64,000 nucleotides of DNA from NCBI GenBank assembly GCA_022605405.1, contig JABYQQ010000001.1:1-64000 (forward strand). The letters are read 5' to 3'. A program made the position numbers and the translations under genes. The notes beneath the pieces are model-generated. The model was not told the origin of the DNA and searched no databases. It saw nothing but the letters and a program-made list of their open reading frames with translations. Positions 47,649 through 57,949 of the stretch are shown piece after piece; position 1 is the stretch's first letter, and every line of letters begins with the position of its first letter. This stretch comes from Earliella scabrosa. Its lineage: Eukaryota; Basidiomycota; Agaricomycetes; Polyporales; Polyporaceae.

Positions 47649-48320
47649 ATGAATCGGACACGGACTGCTCGCGCGAAGGCTAAGCGCAATGTCGAAGGGA
47701 AGCAACTCCAGAGGCAACGTGCCATGCCAGGATGAGTCCGACACGGATACGTCGCGTCCGCCTGACGACGGGATAGACGGCTTGGGCAAAGCGGAGTGCC
47801 GCGACCGATGAGTCGGAGACGAACACCTCGCGCCCGCCTGACGACGGGAGGGGAGCCACTCGAGAGATGAGGCGCTGTGTCAGGATGACTCCCACACGGA
47901 CACCTCGGGTGAGCCTCACGGCGAGCTCGCGGGCTACGACAAAGGAAGGCAGAGCGCCGTGAACAATGAGTCGCACACGAACACTTCGCGCTCGCCTGAC
48001 GACGGGGTAGAGTGGAGCCACTCGAGTTGCAAGGCGCCATGCCGGGATGACTTCGACACGGACACCTCGCGTGCGCCTGAGGGCGCGCTCGCGGGCTAGG
48101 TCTTCGGAAGGCAGAGCACCGTGACCAATGACTGGGCCACGGACACCTCGCGCTCGCCTGAGGGCGACATGGAGGAAGCACCGCAAAGCGCGGTGTGCGA
48201 TGACTCGGACACGGACGCCTGGGATCGCCTGAGGGCGAGGACAACGGAGGGGAAGTTGAGCGCGAGGTGCCGCGAGCCATGATTGACACGCAGACACCCC
48301 GCACGGCCTCATGGCCAACT
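47649..48320. repeat. About 79-bp minisatellite, nine units
   Basis: Units begin with GATGA(G/C)TCxGACACGGACAC; ATG positions are 47649, 47732, 47808, 47885, 47966, 48047, 48128, 48200 and 48279, so spacing is 72-83 bp. A conserved core (ATGACTCGGACACGGACACC, then TCGCGCTCGCCTGA) alternates with variable GC-rich filler. On the plus strand the core would encode DDSDTDTSRSP-like peptides, but unit lengths are not multiples of three and stops intervene. The long minus-strand frames over this block are by-products of the repeat. Confidence 0.9.
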
Positions 48321-48680
48321 CAAGCGACTTGCGGGGACTGAGGTTCCACGGGGACTGACGTACCTGGAGCCCTAGATGTCCTCCCATCAACCGTCCTATA
48401 TGCAAACTTCTATGTGTCGCGGTAGGGGATGGCGCCATTGTATGTGAAGGATGGGGAGGAGGTGCAAAGGCTTGCCCGTCACGGCACTCTGACTTATGTA
48501 GTGTTGCCAGAAGCGAGTGCCTAGCGAGGGATGAGATCAATCGGGTACCTGATAGACGTGGGCGCGGCTATGTAGAAGTCCAGCGGCAGACTGGCCGTAG
48601 TGCCGTCGATTGCCGCTTGCCGTGAGTTAGTCTAGTCTGTTCCTTGTGTAATCCCACCTTACTGAAAACGGCCTTGCAGG

Positions 48681-49318
48681 ATGTGTTCTGTGGCCCTATA
48701 CGCGCAACTCACGAGGCGCTCAAGGGTACATCCCACCCCGTCGCTGCACTACGAGGACATGGCTGACCATGACGCGCTGACTGACCGTCAGCTTCGCTCT
48801 CAGGAGACGGGTACGACGGTCGCGTTAGCGAAGGCTCCAGGCGATGGTCGCCTGTACACGGAACTGCCGAGGAAGTCGTATACTTGCCCGCTGTGCGAGT
48901 CGATGGTGGCGATCCGCATATGTGATCGTGAAGGACACATAATGCGGGGATGTCGCTACGTCGAGGTGAGCAGTATGGTTGGAACTACCGATAGCATCCG
49001 CTGACGCTTGTTCAGTGCCAGCATATCGCTACGGCATATGTTGGGTGGCCCAGACAATTCCTATGGGTCACGCATTGGTATACAGCGAGCGATCCTGACG
49101 GCTCAAAAAGTCTGCGATGGCCGGAACGGTGGGACTCCAGCGAGACCTCCGAGCAAGAGGCGGCGAAGCTGAGCCGCCGTGCCAAACCAAGTGAACGAGG
49201 GATCCATCCCGCGAGCGCGATGAAGCCGAGCACGAAGCGACGTGGTTCCAGCAGTTCGGTGGGTTTAGAACGGTATGACGGGGCCCTTCAGAGCGTTGAC
49301 GTGCGAAATTTGTAGCGG
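48681..49318 (+). CDS. Small zinc-binding protein, possible GRF-type finger
   Basis: Two exons: 48681 to the GTGAGC donor near 48966, then from the TTCAG acceptor at about 49016 to the stop at about 49318. The junction completes a cysteine pattern, YTCPLCESMVAIRIC then GCRYVE-CQH, giving C-x2-C...C-x4-C followed by an aromatic FLWVTHWY. That resembles GRF-type zinc fingers, which bind single-stranded nucleic acid. The C-terminus is Ser/Lys-rich (KPSTKRRGSSSS). The first ATG is uncertain; MADHDALTD at about 48759 is a good alternative. Domain naming is inference from spacing only. Confidence 0.5.
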
Positions 49319-49729
49319 TATGTGCGTGCGGCACAAACCTCGTCGCTCGCGCAGAGAACCAAGGAGTCCCCACGAGCTGACGCCTCTCGCCGTGCGCAAC
49401 GACATGTGTCGAAGGGAACACTTATCGATCTCACCGTCGCCGCAGGCAGTACCAGATACGTACCCATTGAGCTGTAGTCACTCTCCGCGCTTCGCGCTGC
49501 TGTGGTCGAGGGACGTACCACAGACAACTATTTGGGATCCGTACTACTAGACAGTTGGTTGAAGCTCATCTGTTACTACCGCCTCATCATCGCGCAAGAC
49601 ACGGAGTCCTGCCATACTATGTACACCGTACCACGAAGAAGGTATGAGGTAGACGGTCGTAGGGCTGCCTGCGCGTGACAATTCGAATGTGAGCCCTTGG
49701 TCCTGCGAACCTGGGGCTTGTGCCTGGTG

Positions 49730-50160
49730 GCGGCTATCAAGAGTTTGGCCCGGAGAGAATATGGGTGCATGAGTACGTGGGATGATATGTCATGCCGAGC
49801 ACAGCAATACATCAACACTTTGGCCCCCGTCCAAAGTCTTGATGGCCGGCAGACGGTGTCAACGTGATGATGTGAGCTCAAGGGTGCGCAGCAATATGTC
49901 CACCGCTTCACATCGGGCCAAACTCTTGATTGCCGGCAGCCCACGCTTTGAGCAACGCGCGTAATGCCTGCACCACCTGATTCGGAGGCGATGAAGACTT
50001 TGGCCTGGTCGGAACTTGGAACACCGGCAGAGCGATGGAGGATCAGGGCTGATGTCTGCAAGTGACGATAGTATTCGCATGCAGAGGCGTAGCAATAGTA
50101 CATACATCAAGAGTTTGGCCGCGGTCCGAACTCTTGATGGGCGGCAGACGCTTGGAGGAT
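49730..50160. repeat. Hairpin-bearing repeat, about five diverged units of 75-120 bp
   Basis: The shared core is CATCAAGAGTTTGGCC, a short spacer, then CCGAACTCTTGATGG and CGGCAGACG; the clearest copies are at 49,811-49,855 and 50,104-50,150. The two halves of the core are complementary, so each unit can form a stem of about 14 bp. Minus-strand frames here repeat a CRPSRxWxxAK peptide and are by-products. Confidence 0.75.
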
Positions 50161-50617
50161 CGCGCCAGATGCATCGAACTGCGCGTGTCCGCATCATAGA
50201 AGAGCCGGGTTAAGTAGTAATGTACGCCAATGTAAATCAGGCCAGCGATCAAGACGACCGTCGGCGGCTGAAGCGGTCGACTACGGTGGCGCCGGCTGCT
50301 GCTGGGAAAACAAAGCCCTGTGGTGCAGCGTCATGGGGTTGCGATGAGGATGTCGCGGAATGGGAATGATGCCCGTGTACCTGACGGAGGGATATGACAC
50401 AATTACGGCCGAGCCAAGAGCGCGGGCGCGGGCTTCGAGGGGCGATAGGCGATGGACGGTGTGCTGGATCAGTCGGTTCAGGAGCAACGGAACGGCCGCG
50501 AGCGCAGATCCAACACAGCGACACATCGTGCGCGGGTCACCATGTGTGTGAGAATGAGGGAACGAAGCCCCTAGGCAATCGAATATGGAAGTACTACTCG
50601 CACATGCATTTCCGACC
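50161..50617. other. Intergenic, no supported gene
   Basis: Short frames only. Contains the 3' flank of the minus-strand family C copy. Confidence 0.4.
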
Positions 50618-51453
50618 TCAATCGTCACTATCCGTGTCGTCCGCAACCTCCCGCACCCACTGTTTGAACGATTGGCGCTGGATAATTGTAATGCGACGCG
50701 CGGCGCCAGGCGTCCTCACGACGCCGCGACGTCGGACGAGGAGTAACCCATACCACGGAGCGATAGCGTAGGGTTCGCCTGGCATATGCGTCTCCCAACG
50801 CTCGAAGGGGCCAGACCAGACCTCCAAGGGCTGGGACGGAGCTTCCTCACCGAGGACATAGTTGATGAGAGCTGGATAATCCGCGAGCACAACCAACGCC
50901 AGTTGCACCATGCGCACGAGGAACAACTTGGGTCGGCCGTCGACCTGCGTGGCGTCAAAAGGCGGCTTGGGTGAGAGGATGGAGATAACTCACCGGGTTC
51001 CATCCAACGATGCGTAGGGTACGAGCGGGTGAAACGTGAGTTCCACGGAGATCGGTGAAGTCGACAATCAACGGAGGATCCAAGCCCGCTGCCTGCTCCA
51101 AAAGACTGAGCTCTTGACCCAGTCCCGCGCAGACCACCGTAGACGCGAGGCGTAGGAGGATCATGGGGCATGATTCGAGGGCGACGGTCGTGAGGGCGTT
51201 GGCCATACATAGTCGCCAGTTGGCGATCGTAGGCTCCCATACTTCGAGGACGCGGTTACCATCGTAGAAGCACAGTCCGCGCATCCACTCGTGGTCCCAG
51301 AGACGAAAGGTCACTCCAGGCTGAACCTCGAAGTATCTTTGCGCGGGGCCCATAAGATCCTCCTGGTGGGAGTGCGGCATCAGCGGGTGTCGAGGGGCAA
51401 CGTAGCAGAGAATGACGACCTACCCTTGCCCAGAACACCGCCCGCACCAACAT
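50618..51453 (-). CDS. Orphan protein family C, copy 2 (inverted paralog)
   Basis: Starts MLVRAVFWAR at 51453, followed by a GTAGGT...CACCAG intron and EDLMGPAQRYFEVQPGVTF. It continues RLWDHEWMRGLCF, VLEVWEPTIANWR, CAGLGQELSLLEQ, then after an intron in the GWNP codons LADYPALINYVLGEE, and ends IIQRQSFKQWV...DDTDSDD. Each block matches the plus-strand gene at 43130 (QHYYEAPQ, LWDSEW, EIWEREVGNWR, GLGQEIALVEE, YPAIVQHVLG, LQRESFSKWL), including the position of the introns. The acidic tail replaces the basic tail of copy 1. Intact as far as I can read; function unknown. Confidence 0.65.
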
Positions 51454-51805
51454 GTCGAAGGATATGCAAGTCCGGGAAAGCAAGACGGGGGATGGACGGC
51501 ACACCAGGGAACCGGCTGTTTATATATGTGCCTCGGCGTACAAGCGACGGAAGGGCCTCAGCCGTTTAGCAGGATGGGGCGTACTGATGCGCTTCGCCTT
51601 GAGGCTCGCTTGCACGGGTATGATCGAGCCCACCGCAGGATGAGAACAGTACCCTCGCCGATTGGTACCGATGTTGAGCGTCGAGGCTGCAGCTCGGTGG
51701 CAGGCACTCGGCAGCCGGAAGGGACAGAACTGCGATACATTGAGAGGGAGCCCAAGGACTATGGTGAGGGGAGCGAGGGGTAAACTAGAGTCGACTCATA
51801 GGGGA

Positions 51806-52200
51806 CTACTGGGGCGAGCGTGGAAGATTCCTTGTCACATCGACGTAGCAGGCTATCTCGGCAGGGATGGGAGGCAGGTAGCTGTGTGGACGATCTGCGA
51901 GGAAGACAGAGTGGAGATGCAGTATGTACTCGGTGAGACGTCGATTGTCATAGTTGAGCTTGAGGATGGTGAAATGGGAAGCCCTGCAAATCGTCAAGGC
52001 GTCCTGGACGTCCTTCGGTACGCGCAGCGAGTCGTTCGCACGAAGGCGGAGGAAAGACAGGGCCTCCGAAGCGGCCCGATCTAAAGCCACCCCGGCTTCT
52101 AAAAAACATCGGTCGACGAAGGTGTGGCGAAATGCAGACGCACTCACCGCGACGTGCTGTTAGAACTTTCATCGCTGCATCCTCTTCAACAACCCGACCA
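51806..52200 (-). CDS. Orphan helical protein, 3' part
   Basis: An upstream exon reading DGNGRVVEEDAAMKVLTARR joins through a GTGAGT...TTTTTTAG intron to EAGVALDRAASEALSFLRLR, then DVQDALTICRASHFTILK, LTEYILHLHSVFLADRP, and ends NLPRSPQ at 51806. The frame is intact over both exons and the protein is almost entirely helical. Exons further upstream, beyond 52,270, were not found, so the start is unknown. Not recognised. Confidence 0.45.
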
Positions 52201-52430
52201 TTGCCATCCACTGGATCGAACGAGATGACCCTGGGCGGAGTAGTTCATCAGCGTCCGGATGAGCTCAGTCGCGGGAGGAACAATATTGTTACCAATGAGA
52301 ATGTTCGGACTGCGTGCAGTTGCACATGGCTACGTAGTTGGGGAAGAGAACAAGGTATGGAGGATGGTTGAAGACGCGACACGAGGACGTTACGTAAGTG
52401 TGATCTATCCAGAAGCGCTCCAAAAAGCAA

Positions 52431-52502
52431 CCTGCCAGAACCAGAATCGAACCCAGGGCGGCTACATCTTACATGTGCGCTATTCCAGCTGCGCCATATT
52501 GT
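52431..52502 (-). tRNA. tRNA-like sequence with A box, B box and Pol III terminator (probably a pseudogene or SINE head)
   Basis: Minus strand: TGGCGCAGCTGG fits the A box and GGTTCGATTCT fits the B box, about 30 nt apart, and TTTTT follows shortly after. A D-arm (GCGC/GCGC) and a short anticodon arm around GTAAG can be drawn. The T-stem and the acceptor stem do not pair well, so a working tRNA is unlikely. A tRNA-derived SINE or decayed tRNA is more plausible. Confidence 0.35.
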
Positions 52503-53001
52503 GCAACAGTCGGTGACTCGTTCAAGCGTATCTCATGCCATCATTCAGTCCCCCAGGATGCAAGCGCTTCGGCGGCATCGCTCAGAGTGACAGAGTCATG
52601 GTTGACTGGCCTTCACCGGGGTTGGCGACTGCCAATACGCAGGGGTGGCCGGGCTATGCCATTGTTGGCTGACAAGCAGGGTGCTGCTGACGCCGATAGT
52701 GAGTGAGCGGGGGCTCACCGAGAACATGATGCCCTTTGCAGGCGAGTGACCTTTACTTAGTGATTTGCCAGCGAAGAATGTTTCTGAACCTAATTCGACC
52801 AGGTTACATCGCTTAATAACCAGGCATGTGAGCTGGATAGGAGTTTGTGACTAGCGAAGAAGTATGATAGGTGCCGATAGAATCACTGATGGCCATCCGG
52901 CCATAAGCTACTACGTGAGGCGAGTTGCAAGGGCGCTGCTTTATCTCCTCCACGGACACCTCCCAGCTTGCCCCGCCGGCCGATCCTACCATCCATCCCT
53001 C

Positions 53002-54699
53002 ATGTCTAGCACTTCAGCTCGTGCGCCGTATGGACCGCCCGCCCTACGGATTTTCACCCAGACCCAGGACCCACAGCCCGATCAGGCTCAGATCGCCGCC
53101 GAACGGTTCCGTCGCCGCTACAACGTTCGGAAGGATAATAACGAGCAATTGCGCTTGGGACGCCAGCTGCATCCAGACTTCTGTCTGTCCAAAACCGACC
53201 GCAACCTGGCCTTCAACGAGGCGATGGGCGACATTGAAGACGCTGTGAGTCGACCTAGTGCACGAATGTGGCAAATTGACCGGGTGACCGCTCTCCTCCG
53301 CGCGCGCAGGTCATAGGGGGTGCGAGGCTCGCCGATGTTCTATTTGTTGGATTTGCCGTGCGGCCGGAATGGGATGCGGGCACCCCGCTCAGTGCCGCCG
53401 GGGTTGAAGTGAAGGTGGTGGCGTCACGCCAATTCCAACAGAACCCAGCATACAGTAGGGTGCTAGACAAGCTCCAATCCATCGTCAGGGAAGAACTCGC
53501 CATACCGCACATTCTGCACTTCCCCGATCGACTGCTGGAGGTCACACCGGGGCCGGGGTACGCATTCGACCAAGCGACCAGGCGAATTATCACCAATCCG
53601 ATCCGATTGGCGACGCCAGGTCCTGCTGGCCGCGCGGATGCGTCACAGACAGTCCCTGGTGAGTACGCGTATCCCGAGAGCAGTGAGTAGAGCTGATTCC
53701 TGGGTCCCAGAGCCAGTGCGACAGACACCTCCTTCGTCGATGGCGCAAGGGTCCCAAGCGGAGCCGGCCGCCTGTCTAGTTCCCAGCTCAGCCTCGTCTG
53801 CCGCTGTAGGTGGGCTCCCCGTGGCCTCAACGTCCAACGAGCGAAGTCGCTCGGTTGTCCCTGTAAGCCACGTAGGGGACCGCGGCCACTCTGGGTGGCA
53901 TACGCCCCTGTCTGACGGTGCGTGTTGGGCCCGAAGACTCAATGACCCACCTCACCAACTGTAGCCGCAACAGCCACCGATCCCCATGAAGCTACTGCGG
54001 GGACATCGTCGATTCGGACGCGAGATCCTCGTCGCGAGGCGGGTGGTCATCCCCGCACAGCGAGGCGACACGTTCGCATTGATCCGACGGCGACTGTGTA
54101 TCTGTTCTCCGATGAGACGACGAGTCCCGAGCAACGGTCGGGTGATCACAACGCGGAGGAACGGAATGGTAGGCCATGATTGGAGTGTGAAGGGCGACGG
54201 CTGACCATGAGACGATGCAGAGCCATCCCGCGAGGTCGAGGCGGAGTGTGACGACGTCGCGACCACAGGCGGGAGCACGGGCGATGAAGATCTGCCTCCG
54301 CCTTACAGCGCGCAGGACGTGACGGGGGAAGAGGAAGAGGAGGAATCCCACTACACCGCCCCGCCCGTGGAATCGTTTGGCTTCAGCGAGCGGGTGTACC
54401 GGCATTTGGCGGAAACGGATGTCACTCCCCGCCAGTGTGCGGAAATCGTGGTCGCCCTCGATTATCATCCTAACGAGTGGGACACCATGTTCCGCGACAT
54501 AGGGCTCAGCGCCGGCAATTCGCATACCCTCCGGTCGTTGATACTGGAGGACGTGTCGGGTGGTTGGCGTGACATGATGAATGCCATCGATCCTATTGAG
54601 GATGATGTAGTCGTGACGGTGATGCGGTCTGACGGGTCGGAGGTGACGGTGCTGGCATGGGAGGAGGCTCTACGAGACCTGAATTTGCAGTACGATTGA
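53002..54699 (+). CDS. Multi-exon orphan protein
   Basis: Exon 1 starts MSSTSARAPYGPPALRIFTQ (53002) and ends at the GTGAGT after GDIEDA. After a GCGCAG acceptor the frame continues VIGGARLADVLFVGFAVRP, VEVKVVASRQFQQNPAYSR, then a Ser/Ala-rich linker. The last exon is acidic (TGEEEEEESHYTAPP) followed by a compact helical domain (FGFSERVYRHLAE, TPRQCAEIVVALDYHPNEW, LILEDVSGGWRDMM) ending ALRDLNLQYD at 54699. The final domain looks like a small death-fold or SAM-like helical bundle, as at the end of the 17421 gene, but that is only an impression. No known function. Confidence 0.55.
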
Positions 54700-54868
54700 A
54701 ACCGAACTTGTAGGCAGGGACTGGAGCCGTTCGATAGACAATATACGCCGGGAACCTCGGTGCTCGCATAGGAGGAGGCTCTGAGACCTGAATTTAGAGC
54801 ACGATCGAACGCGCCCTGGTAGCATGTTGGGACCCGTTCAATACGCAATATACGCGGCCAACTGCAAG
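54649..54868. repeat. 111-bp tandem duplication of the gene's 3' end
   Basis: GTGCTGGCATGGGAGGAGGC...ACCTGAATTTGCAGTACGAT (from 54649) is repeated at 54760 as GTGCTCGCATAGGAGGAGGC...ACCTGAATTTAGAGCACGAT, followed by matching CAATATACGC tracts. The second copy lies after the stop codon and has diverged, so it is non-coding. Confidence 0.8.
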
Positions 54869-55420
54869 AGCCCTGTCATGCCCGGGTTCGACGATTTGCC
54901 CAAGGGTGGTGAGCGACTTTGAGTAGTCTTGACGTTGCTGTAACGAACTCAGACTCGAACGAATCCATGCGGACAGCGTGAGGTGAGCCCGCCGATTGCG
55001 TCATGAAGGCATCTTCCTCGAGTGGGGATGAGAACGACATCTCGCTGCCTGACGAAGGCCGAAGCACGTTCTAGGTGTGAAAACGGCCTTGGTGGCGGCC
55101 AAAGAGCGTGCAAGCGTCCCGGGCATAATGGCGTGACGTTCGCGTACTAAAGCATTGGTAGACATCTGACGACTAGGAGATAGGTGGGACGCCTGAACGT
55201 GACACGGCATTCATTGTTGTGAACCTCCCGTGAAGGCGACGACTCAAGTGTTACGTTGCTAGTGAGAGCCCAAGGGTATGTATGCAGACACAATCTCCAG
55301 GAGACACGCTGATGCGACGACGAACTTGGCATTGGGGTCGGTATGATAATCCGTTCTACACACAACATCTGATCTGACGCTACGAAGGATGGCCAATGTG
55401 TAACACTCCGCGCACCCAAA
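54869..55420. other. Intergenic, no supported gene
   Basis: Short frames without motifs. Confidence 0.4.
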
Positions 55421-56214
55421 CTAATCAATTACCTCCAGCGGATGATCTTGCTCTGAAGCATGTGAGTTCGGGATGTCCTTGATGGCCTGGGGAACCAAGG
55501 TTGAGCCATTGGTGCCTTTGGAAGAGCGGAAGGTAAAGTGACTTACTGCGCTGGCGGACTGAACACGTAAATCGTTCGGCAGGGCATCAGACCGCACGGC
55601 AGAGCTTTGAGGATGCAGGTCGTCTGGGGTCGGGTCTACAGGCAGGACTGGGGCGGGGATCCCGGCGCTGGCAGGCGTCATCGTCCACCACCTCCAATAG
55701 TTATCCCAAGTCTCAGCATCCATGCGCGCGGGTGCTGAGATCTGTGTGGGTTGAACGTGAGTGCGCGGTGCGACGATTGGGAACGATAGAGATTGCCGCG
55801 GAGGTACTCACGGGATAGCGAATGGGGACGTGCTGGCCAGACGGATCGTCCGCAGGGCTAGTATGAGCTGGAGCCACAGGATTCAATATGGCCTGTACGA
55901 GAGGGTCCTACAGGTGTATGAGAGAATGGGTGGGTGAAGCATGTCGTGTGAGAAGTGTTGAAGAAGAAACTTACCTGGATGGCACGCCCAAGCCAGAGTC
56001 GTTCTTCCACCGTGAATGCCTCAGGTGTCTTGTCGGCGGGTCTCGGGTCGTCGCGTTGATACGCTTCGCCAGCAAGATGACGATCGTCAATAGGAAAGTC
56101 TGCCAAGGGGGGAATACAGGTGTCCTCATTGTGTTCAGGGTCGTCGTCGCCGCAAGGGCACGTCGAAGAGGAGGGAGGCGACATGTTGGGCGGAAGGTGC
56201 CTGGGGATGGCCAC
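55421..56214 (-). CDS. Orphan acidic/proline-rich protein
   Basis: Starts MAIPRHLPPNMSPPSSSTCP at 56214 and ends its first exon ERLWLGRAIQ at a GTAAGT. The next exon, after CTGTAG, reads DPLVQAILNPVAPAHTSP...IRYP; a third starts ISAPARMDAETWDNYWRWW and runs to the stop at 55421 (HPLEVID). An acidic DDPEHNED segment and Pro/Ser-rich stretches suggest disorder. No known domain. The exon joins fit in phase, which supports a real gene. Confidence 0.5.
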
Positions 56215-56324
56215 TGGAATTTCGCCCTTTTCGAGGGAAGAGCTTCTGAAGGCGCAAGGTTCGAACGAAAATTTGTCGAGAGGGATGAAGGCGTCGTGCT
56301 CGGAATCGTGCGGTGATGGTGCTA

Positions 56325-56520
56325 TGAAGCGAGATCAAGAGTTCGAACTCGTGAACGCAGATCACGGGTTCAGACTCGCCGATGCAAGCGAGATCAAGAG
56401 TTCGGACTCGCCGATGCAAGCGAGATCAAGAGTTCGGACTCGACGCTGCAAGCGAGATCAAGAGTTCGGACTCGACGCTGCAAGCGAGATCAAGAGTTCG
56501 GACTCGTTTCAAGCGAGATA
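56325..56520. repeat. 32-bp minisatellite, four exact units plus degenerate leader
   Basis: Units GATGCAAGCGAGATCAAGAG + TTCGGACTCGCC start at 56381, 56413, 56445 and 56477 (exact 32-bp period, GAT/GCT variants), followed by a partial copy to about 56520. A diverged copy precedes them from 56325. It lies just upstream of the minus-strand gene at 56214, in its promoter region. Confidence 0.9.
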
Positions 56521-56999
56521 ACGAGGACGGCGTGGCAATCAAGATGGCCAACTCTGGCGGTAACACGACCGTTGGACGTCTGCGAGAGCATCACGTCATG
56601 ATGCTTATCTGTGTGTGGATGGCAGCAGCAATAGAGTAGGGAGAGCGGATGCGATGAAACGCGGCCGAGTAGTCTTCTCGCTGGAGCTCCATCGGTAGGT
56701 ATTCGGTGGAGCGATGTGAAGAACGTTCTCTTGCAGAGACACAAATCGGGATCAGGCGAATATGTATGTGTGCGACCTCAGTTCAGGTGACTGGTTCAAA
56801 TACACATAAACACGGCTGGAAGAAGTGAGGAAGTAAAGGAGATATGACGAAGAGCTCGCCATGCGGAGGACGGCGGGGGAGAAGTAAGTACCAAGACGGC
56901 TATGTGCTCGGCGAAAGATCGTGATCGGAGCTTGGAATGGGCAGATGCAGAGGTGACATGGCGGACGGACCATGGCAGGCTACAGGGGGAGCCTGGTGT

Positions 57000-57870
57000 C
57001 TACTGGGATGTCGATGGCGGCGCGTGGTCGGGTGCGAGTGAAGTGGCGCCAGAAGCGGCGAGCGGCGTGGTGGCGTGCGTCTGCCCGGAACCTTGTCGAG
57101 ATTGAGCTGCCGTGGGGGTTTGGAGAGCATAAGATACAGCAGTCTGAAAACTCGCGTGCAGCGTAGCCGCAGGGCGGCGAGTGGAATCTGTTTGGGTGGT
57201 AGATGACAAGGACTCAGCACGGGGAATGTCCCAAGTCTGCCACGCTTGCATGAATGTCGCTGGGTCCATGGTGGCAGAGTAGTACTGGCAGTACACTATC
57301 AACAAAACATCCACCGAGGAAGAAGAAACGCGGAGAAGGGACTCACCTCTCCCTCTCCGGTGGCCCCGGGAGAATCAGTATTGGTGAACTCAACACGAAC
57401 GTAGGGCCGTTCGGGCTCGGGGGACGGGAATATAGCATATTCGACCTGGCGGCGGAGTGAGAAGTGGTGTATGGAAAACACTGAGTGGTCTGTACCCAGG
57501 CTCCGTCTTGGTATCTCTCAACTTGGTGAGCACCTGCTGAGATATGGGGAGGGCGTGATGGCGGAGATACCAAAAAGCGACGTGTCTCGGATTCGAGTGC
57601 GTCCGAAGACGGAAACTGCATGCTGGAGGGAGAGGGAACTTCGGGGGAGGGACACGGGTCCATGAGCGAAGGCATGGAGGCGTTCGAGATGTCGGAGTCC
57701 GACTCGGAGCTCTCGGGGTCCGGGGTGAGGGAGGGAGTGGCGGCACCATTGCGCCGTGCAGAGTACAGAGGAGGGCCCATTTCGCGCGGTGCAGTATGCT
57801 GCCAGTAGTGGACAGAACGAGTGGGGGGAGGATTGCGTGGAACGAAGTCTGCAAAGCTGTGCTGTCCCAC
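57000..57870 (-). CDS. Orphan Ser/Pro-rich protein
   Basis: Starts MGQHSFADFVPRNPPPTRSV at 57870. The first long exon contains TPSLTPDPESSESDSDISNA and a repeated Pro/Ser pattern and reaches FVLSSPILILPGPPERE at a GTGAGT near 57344. A second exon (MDPATFMQAWQTWDIPRAES frame, about 57270-57000) ends PSTSQ. Composition suggests a disordered protein. The layout, a disordered leader then a Trp-rich short segment, resembles the neighbouring 56214 gene, so the two could be distant relatives. Support is limited to open frames and one splice fit. Confidence 0.4.
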
Positions 57871-57949
57871 GCTTGGAAATTGCTATTTTGGGAAGGTGTG
57901 TGACAACCGACATCTACCCCTGGGCCCAACACCGCCTATCATTGTGACG

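Noticed and set aside
47645..48540. Long minus-strand open frames (219 and 286 codons)
   Set aside because: They cover the 79-bp minisatellite; two frames stay open at once because the repeated units share codon-free phases. Arg/Ser/Pro-rich repeats with no domain.
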